A DNA stretch of 64,000 nucleotides from Moraxellaceae bacterium (GTDB lineage: Bacteria > Pseudomonadota > Gammaproteobacteria > Pseudomonadales > Moraxellaceae), in contig JAUXVU010000023.1 in the NCBI GenBank assembly GCA_030680295.1, positions 744,001 through 808,000 of the forward strand. The letters run 5' to 3'. The position numbers and the translations under genes were made by a program. Positions 7,362-16,107 of this stretch are shown piece by piece. The first letter of the stretch is position 1; each line of letters starts with the position of its first letter. The notes under the pieces were generated by a model. It had not been told where the DNA came from. It did no database searches and worked only from the letters and a program-made list of their open reading frames with translations.

Positions 7362-8915
7362 TTGCTGCCGATTGCGGCGGTAATCTATGGTGGCTTTAGT
7401 GCTGAGCCCGAAGTTTGGCAACACTTAGTTGAATTTGTACTGCCCACGGCTATCCCCAATACCTTATGGCTGGTCGGTGGTGTGACCACACTTGCCATTC
7501 TAATTGGTACCCTGCTGGCATGGTTAACCACCGCCTATGCTTTTGCTGGCCGACGCTTATTTGTCATTTTGCTGCTACTGCCACTGGCGATGCCCAGTTA
7601 TATTCTCGCCTTTGTATATCTGGATTGGATTTCTTATCCCGCACCATTCCCTACTTGGTGGCGAGCCCAAGGTTGGGGAGAGTTCCCGCTGCAGCTAGGT
7701 CGTGCACTCACTATCGTCACCATGACCTTTGGCCTATACCCCTATGTATTTTTGGTTACTCGCCAAGCGTTCTTATCACAGGGTCAAAAGCTCATTGAAG
7801 CGGCCGCCATGCTGGGCTCATCAAAATGGCGAATTGCCAGACGCGTAGTCATTCCTTTATCACTGCCGTGGATCGCTGGCAGCGGCCTGTTAGTCGCCAT
7901 GGAAACACTCGCTGACTACGGCACCGTCGCCATCTTTAATTACGACACACTCACCACGGCTGTAGTGAGTACTTGGTTTAGCCTGTACTCCAAAGTCACC
8001 GCTTTAAAAGTCGCTGGCATTTTGCTGCTGTTTGTCTTGGTCTTTATCTATCTTGAACGTTTAATTCAGCCCCGACAATTTGAGTCCAGCGCACGTGAAG
8101 GCGCACTGCTAAAACGTCGCCAACTCGGCGCAAAAGAACAGTTTTTTGTCATCAGCTTTTTGCTGACATTTTTGACTATTGTCTTATTTGCCCCCATGAC
8201 CCAGCTGCTGTACTGGACCAGCCAACAGGTTGGCCAATGGAATCCTGAGTGGCTCACGCTAGCCTATCGCTCAGTGGTTACTGCACTCACTGCAGGCGTT
8301 GTGTTGGCCATGCTGGCGGTGGGTTTGAGCTTTGCTAATCGACGCCAGGTTATGCCAGCACATCAATGGTTAGGCCGAGTTGCCACCTTTGGTTATGCCT
8401 TCCCCGGGGTCGTCCTTGCGGTCGGACTATATTGGCCACTAGTACAGCTAGACTATTGGTTTAGCGATATGCTGTTTGCTGTTGGCATCAACATTAACTC
8501 CATTTTTCAGTTCGGCATTACCTTGCTGCTAATTGGTTATGCCGCACGATTTTTGGCCGTGGCGCATAAACCTATTTTTGCTGCCGTTAATCGCATCACA
8601 CCCCGCCATGAAGAGAGTGCTAGGTTGTTAGGCGCCTCGGGCACACGCTTAGGCTTGCGCCTTTATTGGCCGTTACTTTCCGGCGGCGTTGGCACCGCCT
8701 TGTTGCTGGTTTTCTTGGATGTGATGAAAGAGATTCCCATCACTTTGCTAATGCGGCCTGTGGGCTGGGAAACCTTAGCTACCAAAATTTTTCAGTTCAC
8801 CGTCGAAGGACAGTGGCAGCAAGCTGCCGTGCCTGCATTATTGTTAGTGCTTACCAGCTTGTTACCACTGAGTTGGTTATGCCATAAGCTGTGGCAAGAG
8901 GAGATTAGTCGATGA
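7362..8915 (+). CDS. fbpB: Ferric iron ABC transporter, permease (N-terminus uncertain)
   Basis: A 517-aa (from 7362) fused permease with two six-helix halves, each carrying an EAA-type loop (LIEAAAMLGSSKWRIARRVVIPLSLPWI and ESARLLGASGTRLGLRLYWPLL, shown from about residues 144 and 420). It carries Fe3+ across the inner membrane with fbpA and fbpC. No ATG, GTG or TTG occurs between the in-frame stop at 7272 and TTG 7362, yet the skipped codons encode a good first membrane helix (INAVLIILLSLCATLVLLP). An ATT at 7314 has GGAG 8 bases upstream and would restore the helix, so the true protein probably begins there. Alternatively there is a sequence error. The stop overlaps the fbpC start by 4 bp. 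Confidence 0.88.
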   Translation: MLPIAAVIYGGFSAEPEVWQHLVEFVLPTAIPNTLWLVGGVTTLAILIGTLLAWLTTAYAFAGRRLFVILLLLPLAMPSYILAFVYLDWISYPAPFPTWWRAQGWGEFPLQLGRALTIVTMTFGLYPYVFLVTRQAFLSQGQKLIEAAAMLGSSKWRIARRVVIPLSLPWIAGSGLLVAMETLADYGTVAIFNYDTLTTAVVSTWFSLYSKVTALKVAGILLLFVLVFIYLERLIQPRQFESSAREGALLKRRQLGAKEQFFVISFLLTFLTIVLFAPMTQLLYWTSQQVGQWNPEWLTLAYRSVVTALTAGVVLAMLAVGLSFANRRQVMPAHQWLGRVATFGYAFPGVVLAVGLYWPLVQLDYWFSDMLFAVGININSIFQFGITLLLIGYAARFLAVAHKPIFAAVNRITPRHEESARLLGASGTRLGLRLYWPLLSGGVGTALLLVFLDVMKEIPITLLMRPVGWETLATKIFQFTVEGQWQQAAVPALLLVLTSLLPLSWLCHKLWQEEISR

Positions 8916-9961
8916 CGATGGCACAGACACTCACACTCAGCCATGTACACTGCCGTTATGGCACCGACGATGTTGTCCGTGATGTCAGCCTGACACTCAC
9001 CGCTGGCCATATTGGCTGCCTGCTGGGTCCCAGTGGCTGCGGCAAAACCACCCTACTGCGTGCCATTGCCGGACTCGAACCCATTACTCAGGGTGAGATT
9101 CATATCGGTGATAGCCTACTTAGCCGTGTTGGTTTTCGCACCCCGCCACAAAAACGTGGCATTGGCATGGTGTTTCAGGACTGGGCATTGTTTCCTCACT
9201 TAACTGTGCGGGAAAACATTCATTTTGGTCTTCTCGACTGGCGACGTTCCGATGCCCGCCAGCGAGTTGAGCATCTTCTGGCAGTGACTGAACTGGGCAT
9301 CCATGCTGACAAACTGCCGCAGGCTTTATCCGGCGGACAACAGCAGCGCGTGGCTCTTGTTCGTGCGCTAGCACCAAAGCCCAAACTGCTACTACTCGAC
9401 GAGCCATTTTCTAGCTTAGACGCCAGCCTGCGCACCAGCTTGGCACAAGAAGTCCGCCAGCTTATTAAGCAAGAAGGCATGACGGCGATTTTAGTCACTC
9501 ATGACCATCATGAGGCCTACGCCATGGCCGATGATGTCGGCGTGATGATGCATGGCCAACTGCAACAATGGGCTAAACCCTATCAGGTCTATCATGAGCC
9601 TGTTTCCAAACCGGTAGCCGAGTTTGTAGGCGAAGGTGTGTTTCTGCTTGGCCAAAAAATGAGTCATCATCAAGTGCATACTGAGTTTGGCAATCTCAAT
9701 AGCCGGCACATTATTCCGGGTGAAATTGGTGGTTTTGTCAGTGTCATGCTACGGCCGGATGACGTCATTCATGATGACAATGCCCGCACTACGGCACGTG
9801 TTGTTGACAAGGTGTTTCGCGGTGCTGACTTTCTCTATACGCTAGAAACAACCAGTGGTGTGCACATACAAGCACTTGTACCCAGCCACCACAATCATGC
9901 CATCCATGAGCCCATAGGTTTTAAAATTGCGGCGGACCATGTAATCACCTTCCCGAGATAA
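8912..9961 (+). CDS. fbpC: Ferric iron ABC transporter, ATP-binding subunit
   Basis: The 349-aa ATPase that powers Fe3+ import through FbpB. It has Walker A GPSGCGKTT (about residues 39-47), Q-loop VFQDWALFPHLT, the signature LSGGQQQRVALVRAL (about 138-152), Walker B LLLLDEPFSSLD and the H-loop VTHDHHEA. A C-terminal TOBE-like domain follows (about 240-349), as in FbpC/PotA-type importers. The ATG at 8912 overlaps the permease stop as ATGA, showing translational coupling. The phosphate transporter gene starts 3 bp after its stop, so the operon continues downstream. Confidence 0.93.
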   Translation: MTMAQTLTLSHVHCRYGTDDVVRDVSLTLTAGHIGCLLGPSGCGKTTLLRAIAGLEPITQGEIHIGDSLLSRVGFRTPPQKRGIGMVFQDWALFPHLTVRENIHFGLLDWRRSDARQRVEHLLAVTELGIHADKLPQALSGGQQQRVALVRALAPKPKLLLLDEPFSSLDASLRTSLAQEVRQLIKQEGMTAILVTHDHHEAYAMADDVGVMMHGQLQQWAKPYQVYHEPVSKPVAEFVGEGVFLLGQKMSHHQVHTEFGNLNSRHIIPGEIGGFVSVMLRPDDVIHDDNARTTARVVDKVFRGADFLYTLETTSGVHIQALVPSHHNHAIHEPIGFKIAADHVITFPR

Positions 9962-9964
9962 TGT

Positions 9965-11548
9965 ATGGACAGTTTGTTCACTTTTGCCGGCGGTCTTGGC
10001 CTATTTTTATTAGGTATGACACTGATGACCGACGGCCTAAAGTTGTCAGCTGGCCCATTACTCGGGGGGTTACTCAATCGCGCGACTAGCACTCGCCTGA
10101 AAGGGCTGGCGACTGGCTTTGCCATCACAACGCTGGTGCAGTCATCTAGTGCGGTAACGGTTGCCATCATTGGCTTTATTAACGCCGGCATTCTGACCTT
10201 CAGACAAGCCTTATGGGTTATTTTCGGCACCAATGTTGGCACCACCATGACGGGATGGATTGTTGCCCTCATCGGCTTTAAGTTAAAAATTGAAGTCTTT
10301 GCCCTACCGATGATTGCTTTAGGTGTACTACTTTTTTTAACTGGCAATCAATCCAGGCGCGCCGCCTTAGGTCATGCTATCGCTGGTTTTGGCGTATTAT
10401 TTTTAGGGCTTAACTTTCTTCAAGAAGCTTTCGCTAGCTTTGCAGACCAGGTCACCATTCCTTCGGGAGATGGCCTGCAAATCCTCATGCTGCAAGTCTT
10501 AATTGGCCTGATCATGACAGTAGTCATGCAGTCCTCAAGTGCTGCGCTGGCCATCACACTGACCGCTGCTCAAACGGGCTTAATTGGCCTGCATGGTGCA
10601 GCCGCCATCATCATCGGTCTTAATGTGGGCACTACCGTAACCGCACTGCTGGCCGCCATTGGTGCCACTAGCAACGGTAAACGCGCAGCGCTTGCACACA
10701 CCATCTTTAATGTCAGCAGTGGTCTAACTGCCCTCATCATGCTGCCATTTTTGTTGCCCGCCATACTTTATATGCAGCATGCTTGGTTAGAAGACCCACA
10801 ACTCGCCACTACACTAGCAATGTTTCACACCAGCTTTAATATCATTGGTGTATTGATTATGTGGCCATTTGCTAATCGTTTGGCCGACTGGCTAAATCAT
10901 TGTTTTATTGAACGCGAGGATGACATTACAAAACCTCGTTACCTCGATAACAACATTGCCACTATCAGTAGCTTGGCTATTCCAGCAGTCGAGCAAGAGT
11001 TGAATCGCTTAGGTGCCTTAATAAACGGCTCGATTTGCCAGCTGCTGACTGCCACGACTCAGCAAGCGCTTGGCCAAGCCAAGGCGCTCTGCCTACGCAC
11101 CGAGACCAGCGCTAGAAAACTTAGCCAGCACATCAGTGAATATGTGGTGAGCATTAATCGTCAGACCATGCATGAGTCTGATGCGCAGAGCATGGCAACA
11201 CTGCTACAAATTAAACGCTGTTATGACGCGATGCTTAACTTCATGCCGGCACTGCACAGCTTTGATGCCGCTCAAATAAATGAGCCCACTTTTTTAGCCG
11301 AAGCTGCACAGTTCTTAATAGCTGAAGAGGTCACGGCAGATGCTGTGCAAAACTTCAGCGCACAATATGCAACATGCCGAAAGGCCGCACTGGCAGCCGG
11401 CGCCAATGGCCGCATGGATGTCTACGTCATGGAGACAAAACTAAATCAATTAAGTGCCATTCATAAAGCCGCACTAAAAGCTGATGAAGCATTACACTTA
11501 CGTAGTTCCATAAGTTACAACCAATCGGTAGTTAGCAGCGAAGCATGA
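9965..11548 (+). CDS. Na/Pi cotransporter family protein with PhoU-like tail
   Basis: This 527-aa protein has the two QSSSA motifs (Gln59 and Gln189) that define Na+/phosphate cotransporters of the NptA/YjbB type, each in an inverted-repeat half with GTNVGTT or GLNVGTT. About eight membrane helices fill residues 1-310, and a helical PhoU-like cytoplasmic domain follows (about 340-520). Family members move inorganic phosphate with sodium; YjbB exports it in E. coli. Direction here is unknown. It starts 3 bp after fbpC and overlaps the kinase gene by 4 bp (ATGA), so it sits in the Fur-preceded iron operon. That is unusual and may link iron and phosphate handling. Confidence 0.87.
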   Translation: MDSLFTFAGGLGLFLLGMTLMTDGLKLSAGPLLGGLLNRATSTRLKGLATGFAITTLVQSSSAVTVAIIGFINAGILTFRQALWVIFGTNVGTTMTGWIVALIGFKLKIEVFALPMIALGVLLFLTGNQSRRAALGHAIAGFGVLFLGLNFLQEAFASFADQVTIPSGDGLQILMLQVLIGLIMTVVMQSSSAALAITLTAAQTGLIGLHGAAAIIIGLNVGTTVTALLAAIGATSNGKRAALAHTIFNVSSGLTALIMLPFLLPAILYMQHAWLEDPQLATTLAMFHTSFNIIGVLIMWPFANRLADWLNHCFIEREDDITKPRYLDNNIATISSLAIPAVEQELNRLGALINGSICQLLTATTQQALGQAKALCLRTETSARKLSQHISEYVVSINRQTMHESDAQSMATLLQIKRCYDAMLNFMPALHSFDAAQINEPTFLAEAAQFLIAEEVTADAVQNFSAQYATCRKAALAAGANGRMDVYVMETKLNQLSAIHKAALKADEALHLRSSISYNQSVVSSEA

Positions 11549-13548
11549 ACTGGATACTCTTTATTCTTGGTGGTGTAAGCATCGCGCTGATTGTTGGCTA
11601 TCGTATTGGCGCACGTGCGCAATCAACAAAAACCACTGTCAACAACACCGTTCACTTGCAGCACAAACTCATCGATCAAGCACCTCACGTCGCCATTATC
11701 ACAACCAATATTTATGGCTTGATCACTAGTGTTAACGCGGGTGCCGAACGCATGCTGGGTTTTCAAGAAGCCGAGTTAGTTAGGCAAAAAAAGTTAAATG
11801 AACTGTTTATTTCAAACGAAAAAAAGCAGTCGATTAACCGCATTAACACAGCTGCTGACACAAATTTTGATGAACTAGTAACACTGGCGTCAGACCAAGA
11901 ACAACTACAAGAACCACATGATGCAATTCTGCTCCGACAGGACGGAGCTAAACGCATCGTCAGCCAAAGCCTTTCTACACTCTACGATGAGTCCGGCCAA
12001 AAAAATGGCTATCTCTGCATCGCCATTGATGTCACCCGTGACCGACAATCTGTTGATAATCTACGCTTTACCGAGCGCCTGTTTAAAAGTGCGTTGGATG
12101 TGTCCTCGCATGGTCTTGCCATTATTTCCAGTGAAAATAAGTTACTACGCGCCAACCGCGCGTTATCTGAAATGCTGGGTTACTCGACACATCAACTTCA
12201 GCAACTGCTCATTGATGAGTGCGTTTTTCCAGATGATCTTGCCGAACTTAAACGTCAGTCCAAACGCATACTGCGCGGCGACCAAGGTAGCTTTCAAATT
12301 GAGCTCAAATTATTACACCGTGGAGGTCATCACATTCCGGTTATTTTAAGTATGGCCATGGTCAAAACCGGCGTTGGCATGGCACCCATGCTAGTGGCAA
12401 ATATTTTTGACTTATCTGAACGTGTGGCACTACAAAAAGCACAACAAGAAGAAGCCAACTTTCGCGCCAGCATTTTGAGCCACGTAGTTGATGCGATTAT
12501 CACCATTGATGAACGCGCGTTGATTACCTCGGTGAATCCCGCCGCAGAACGTATGTTCATGTACCAAGAGCATGAGCTTGTTGGAAAAAACGTAAAGGTG
12601 TTAATGCCAGAACCGTTTGCCAGCGCACATGACAGCTACCTACTGCGCTATTTATCGGCTGAACAGCAACGCCCACTCAATAAAATGACACGACGACTAT
12701 TGGGTTTACGAAGTGATGGCAAAACCTTTGACTTGCAGCTTTCATTATCTGAGCTACGGCAACAGAGTGGTCGAGCTTTTGTTGGTGTGGTCAGAGATAT
12801 CACCGAGCAACGTCGTGTTGAACAGCTAAAAGAAGAGCTGGTTTCCGTTGTCAGCCATGAATTGCGCTCACCTCTAACTTCTATTTTCGGCTCTCTACGA
12901 TTAATTGGGAGTGGTGCACTTGGCGACATACCAGAACAAGCCAGTGAGCTTGTGAATGTCGCCACACTCAATGCCGAGCGCATGATTCGCCTCATTAATG
13001 ACCTGCTAGATTTAGACAAGCTCACTGCCGGCAAACTCGATCTGCAGTTGCTGCCAATTGATTTAAGTAAATTACTCCGCCATGCCGTTGCACTGTCAGA
13101 GCCTGAAGCAATAAGCCGTCAGTTAACGCTGACTTTAGACCTGCCGAAGCTAGTGGTTCGTGCCACGGCCGATGAAGACAGATTGTTGCAGGTGATGATC
13201 AACCTGCTGTCCAACGCCATTAAGTTTTCAAGCAGCGGTCAGTCGATTCGTGTCGCTTTAAGCCAGCAAGCTGACCATGCCTTTGTCACTGTAATTGACC
13301 AAGGCCCAGGCATCCCAAGCCACAGCATTGACAAGCTCTTTCAGCGCTTTGTTATGGCCCACAGCAGTGCCGACTCTCATCGTGGCGGCACCGGGCTTGG
13401 GCTGGCAATCAGCAAGGCGTTGATTGAAGAAATGAAAGGTGAAATTGGCGTACGTAGTGAAGAAGGAAAAGGCAGCGAGTTCTTTTTCTCGCTACCTTTG
13501 TATGTCCGCGACAAACCGAACGTTACTCAGACCACCACGGGTATATAG
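11545..13548 (+). CDS. Multi-PAS sensor histidine kinase, orphan
   Basis: A 667-aa inner-membrane kinase: one N-terminal membrane helix (about 2-20), three PAS domains (about 50-165, 175-295, 305-420), a HisKA domain with SHELRSPL (phosphoacceptor His438) and a HATPase domain with NLLSNAIKFS, DQGPGIP and GTGLGLAIS. The third PAS has the FixL-like phrase VKVLMPEPFASAHDSYLLRYL, but by eye there is no His where FixL binds heme, so oxygen sensing by heme is not supported. No response regulator is adjacent. Coupling to the Na/Pi cotransporter gene (ATGA overlap) suggests it senses a related condition (inference). It overlaps the convergent crotonase gene by 26 bp. Confidence 0.88.
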   Translation: MNWILFILGGVSIALIVGYRIGARAQSTKTTVNNTVHLQHKLIDQAPHVAIITTNIYGLITSVNAGAERMLGFQEAELVRQKKLNELFISNEKKQSINRINTAADTNFDELVTLASDQEQLQEPHDAILLRQDGAKRIVSQSLSTLYDESGQKNGYLCIAIDVTRDRQSVDNLRFTERLFKSALDVSSHGLAIISSENKLLRANRALSEMLGYSTHQLQQLLIDECVFPDDLAELKRQSKRILRGDQGSFQIELKLLHRGGHHIPVILSMAMVKTGVGMAPMLVANIFDLSERVALQKAQQEEANFRASILSHVVDAIITIDERALITSVNPAAERMFMYQEHELVGKNVKVLMPEPFASAHDSYLLRYLSAEQQRPLNKMTRRLLGLRSDGKTFDLQLSLSELRQQSGRAFVGVVRDITEQRRVEQLKEELVSVVSHELRSPLTSIFGSLRLIGSGALGDIPEQASELVNVATLNAERMIRLINDLLDLDKLTAGKLDLQLLPIDLSKLLRHAVALSEPEAISRQLTLTLDLPKLVVRATADEDRLLQVMINLLSNAIKFSSSGQSIRVALSQQADHAFVTVIDQGPGIPSHSIDKLFQRFVMAHSSADSHRGGTGLGLAISKALIEEMKGEIGVRSEEGKGSEFFFSLPLYVRDKPNVTQTTTGI

Positions 13549-14401
13549 CCGGCATTTGGCTGGCCTTGCCTTGATAGGCAGGATCACGTTTTTCCAAGAA
13601 TGACGACACGCCCTCTTTGCCATCACCAACGCTGGTGTAAAACATGGCTAGTGAGTCTATGCGATGCGCTTCGATAGGATGAGGCTGTGCTGAGTTGCGA
13701 TACATCATTTGTCGAGCAAAGGCGACTGCTACTGGCGAGCGGTTCTGAGTAAACTTTTGAGCTAATCGTTTAGCTTCTGGTAATAAGTCTGCTGGCGCTA
13801 AAACAGCCTTCACTAGCCCACCGGCATGCGCATCGGCTGCAGACAAAATATCACCGCCATATACCCACTCTAAGGCCTGTGAAATACCCACAATTCGTGG
13901 CAGAAACCAGCTTGAGCAAGCTTCAGGCACTACGCCAATCTTGCCAAACACAAAACCAATGCGTGCTTTTTCAGACGCTAAACGAATATCCATCGCCAAA
14001 GTCATGGTGGCACCAATACCCACCGCTGCCCCGTTAATAGCTGCAATCACAGGTTTTTTGCAGTTATAAATAGCCAAGGTAACGCGCCCACCGGTATCTC
14101 TTACACCATTTTTAATGGTGGGATCCTCTAAGCGATGATGCATATCATCAAGCGTCGGTGTTTGTTGTTCATCCAGACCAAAGACATTGCCCGGCACCGA
14201 TAAATCCATGCCAGCACAAAACGCGCGGCCAGAGCCCGTGACAATAATGGCCGCTACACTGTCGTCCTCACTGGCGTGGTTAAACAGATGTTCTAGCTCG
14301 TCAGCCATTTGTACAGTAAATGCGTTTAGCTGCTCTGGCCGATTCAACGTTACGGTTAAAATTCCATCGTCATTCTGCAGGGCAAGTGTTTGATAGGTCA
14401 T
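13523..14401 (-). CDS. Enoyl-CoA hydratase/isomerase (crotonase) family protein
   Basis: A 292-aa crotonase-fold enzyme acting on acyl-CoA thioesters, probably in fatty acid degradation. The fold's landmarks are visible: LNRPEQLNAF near residue 18, the oxyanion-hole segments SGRAFCAGMDLS (about 60-72) and AAINGAAVGIGATMTLAMDIRLAS (split here at about 120-145), and GKIGVVPEACSSWFLPRIVG. The start was taken at ATG 14401 (MTYQTLALQ), with GAGA 6 bases upstream; in-frame ATG 14407 and TTG 14413 are possible. The exact substrate is unknown. Its 3' end overlaps the kinase gene in convergent orientation. Confidence 0.87.
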   Translation of the reverse strand: MTYQTLALQNDDGILTVTLNRPEQLNAFTVQMADELEHLFNHASEDDSVAAIIVTGSGRAFCAGMDLSVPGNVFGLDEQQTPTLDDMHHRLEDPTIKNGVRDTGGRVTLAIYNCKKPVIAAINGAAVGIGATMTLAMDIRLASEKARIGFVFGKIGVVPEACSSWFLPRIVGISQALEWVYGGDILSAADAHAGGLVKAVLAPADLLPEAKRLAQKFTQNRSPVAVAFARQMMYRNSAQPHPIEAHRIDSLAMFYTSVGDGKEGVSSFLEKRDPAYQGKASQMPAIYPWWSE

Positions 14402-14449
14402 ATTCATTCTCAAGAGTCTAATTTTGCTTATTAGCGCGCCGAATCGGGC

Positions 14450-14498
14450 TTAACGTAATAGACTTATTTCTGTCATAATTTTGCATATAAACTGACAT
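14450..14498 (+). promoter_or_regulatory. pit promoter overlapped by Pho-box-like heptamers
   Basis: TTAACG (14450-14455) and CATAAT (14474-14479), 18 bp apart, make a plausible promoter. CTGTCAT (14470-14476, 7/7 to the PhoB heptamer) and CTGACAT (14492-14498, 6/7) lie 22 bp apart, two 11-bp steps, with a poor heptamer TTGCATA between. The element covers the -10 box and start site, which fits repression better than activation. Confidence 0.5.
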
Positions 14499-14509
14499 GA
14501 GTATGCCCC

Positions 14510-16093
14510 ATGAAGCCTAAAGACATCCATCAGCTAGAGCGTGCGCCAACCAAAAGTAACATAGAGCGCTATCGTCTTGGCATTGGACTTATCTTCATTT
14601 TAGCCATCATGGTCTATGTTAATTCGGTGGTTGCCACTGAACTTAATTTAATGTTGATTTTAGCTGCCGTCATTGGTGGCTATATGGCCATTAATATTGG
14701 CGCCAATGATGTTGCCAACAATGTTGGCCCGGCCGTTGGTTCACGCGCCATGACATTGACCACAGCGCTCTTTATTGCCGCAATTTTTGAAGCTGCAGGC
14801 GCTATTATTGCTGGTGGCAACGTGGTTGGCACCATCCGCAGTGGCATTATTGACCCCAGTCAAATTGCTGACCCAGACACCTTTGTTTGGATCATGATGG
14901 GGGCCTTAATGGCCGCTGCACTATGGCTCAATATTGCCACTGCAGTTGGTGCGCCCGTTTCGACTACCCACTCAATTGTGGGTGCCATTTTAGGCGGTGG
15001 TATCGCGGCGGCTGGCACCAGCATTGTGGCATGGGACGTCATGGGGAAAATTGCGGCTAGCTGGGTGGTATCTCCGGTTTTAGGCGGTATTGTTGCGGCT
15101 GTTTTTTTATTCGTCATCAAGCGCCGCATAACTTATCAGACCGACATGACATTGGCTGCCCGGTCCACCGTGCCGTGGTTAGTTGCGTTAATGACCTGGT
15201 CATTCACTACGTATTTAATTCTGAAAGGCTTAGATCGCGTTTGGAAAGCTGGTTTTGTCAATGCCAGTATTGTTGGCTTGGTGCTCGCTACTGTTCTATT
15301 TTTTGTCGTTCGTTCGCGCTTAACGGCAAACGCAGACAACATGCTAAACAGCAAAGAGGGCGTAAATAAACTCTTCAATATTCCGCTCATTTTTGCCGCC
15401 GCTCTACTTAGTTTTGCTCATGGCTCCAATGACGTAGCTAATGCAATCGGCCCACTAGCCGCCATTGTTGATGTGTACACCAACCACCCGAGCGCTGTCG
15501 GTGGCAGTGCAGCAATTCCACTATGGGTGTTGGTCATTGGCGCCATCGGTATTGCATTAGGCTTGGCCTTATATGGTCCTCGCGTGATTCGTACCATTGG
15601 CAGCGAAATCACTGAGCTTGATCAAATGCGCGCTTATTGCATTGCCATGGCAGCGACTATCACGGTCATTATTGCTAGCCAGCTTGGCTTGCCAGTGAGC
15701 TCAACGCATATTGCTGTAGGCGGCGTATTTGGTGTGGGCTTTTTACGAGAATACTTAAAGCGCAACTATGAGCGTATGGTGCTGGAAATTAAGGCACATC
15801 ACCCTGAAGGTGACCAAGCGGCTATTGATGCTTTCCTACGTCGTTTCGATAAAGCTTCTATTGCTGAAAAAGACCGCATGCTAAAAGAGCTAAAGGCTCG
15901 TTCCAAGGCTGATAACGACCCAGCTCACTTCTCTAAACTTGAGCGTAAAGGGTTGCGTAAGGTCTATCGCAAAGAGCTAGTAAAGCGCTCGCAAATCATG
16001 AAAATCGTTTCAGCATGGATCATTACTGTGCCTGCAACAGCATTAATCTCAGCCATGCTGTTTTATATGCTAAGAGGCATGCTCGGCGGTTAA
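14510..16093 (+). CDS. Inorganic phosphate transporter, PiT family
   Basis: A 527-aa PiT (SLC20-type) permease that imports phosphate, usually as a metal-phosphate complex with H+ or Na+. Both family signature repeats are seen: GANDVANNVGPAVGS near residue 64 and HGSNDVANAIGPLAA near 305. The flanking GAPVSTTHSIVGAILGG and GLPVSSTHIAVGGVFG are also typical. Membrane helices fill most of the protein, with a charged cytoplasmic insert at about 420-490. ATG 14510 is used; its ribosome site is weak. A Pho-box-like element overlaps the promoter. This is the second phosphate permease in the window, after the Na/Pi cotransporter. Confidence 0.92.
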   Translation: MKPKDIHQLERAPTKSNIERYRLGIGLIFILAIMVYVNSVVATELNLMLILAAVIGGYMAINIGANDVANNVGPAVGSRAMTLTTALFIAAIFEAAGAIIAGGNVVGTIRSGIIDPSQIADPDTFVWIMMGALMAAALWLNIATAVGAPVSTTHSIVGAILGGGIAAAGTSIVAWDVMGKIAASWVVSPVLGGIVAAVFLFVIKRRITYQTDMTLAARSTVPWLVALMTWSFTTYLILKGLDRVWKAGFVNASIVGLVLATVLFFVVRSRLTANADNMLNSKEGVNKLFNIPLIFAAALLSFAHGSNDVANAIGPLAAIVDVYTNHPSAVGGSAAIPLWVLVIGAIGIALGLALYGPRVIRTIGSEITELDQMRAYCIAMAATITVIIASQLGLPVSSTHIAVGGVFGVGFLREYLKRNYERMVLEIKAHHPEGDQAAIDAFLRRFDKASIAEKDRMLKELKARSKADNDPAHFSKLERKGLRKVYRKELVKRSQIMKIVSAWIITVPATALISAMLFYMLRGMLGG

Positions 16094-16107
16094 TTATTCA
16101 ACTGGGA

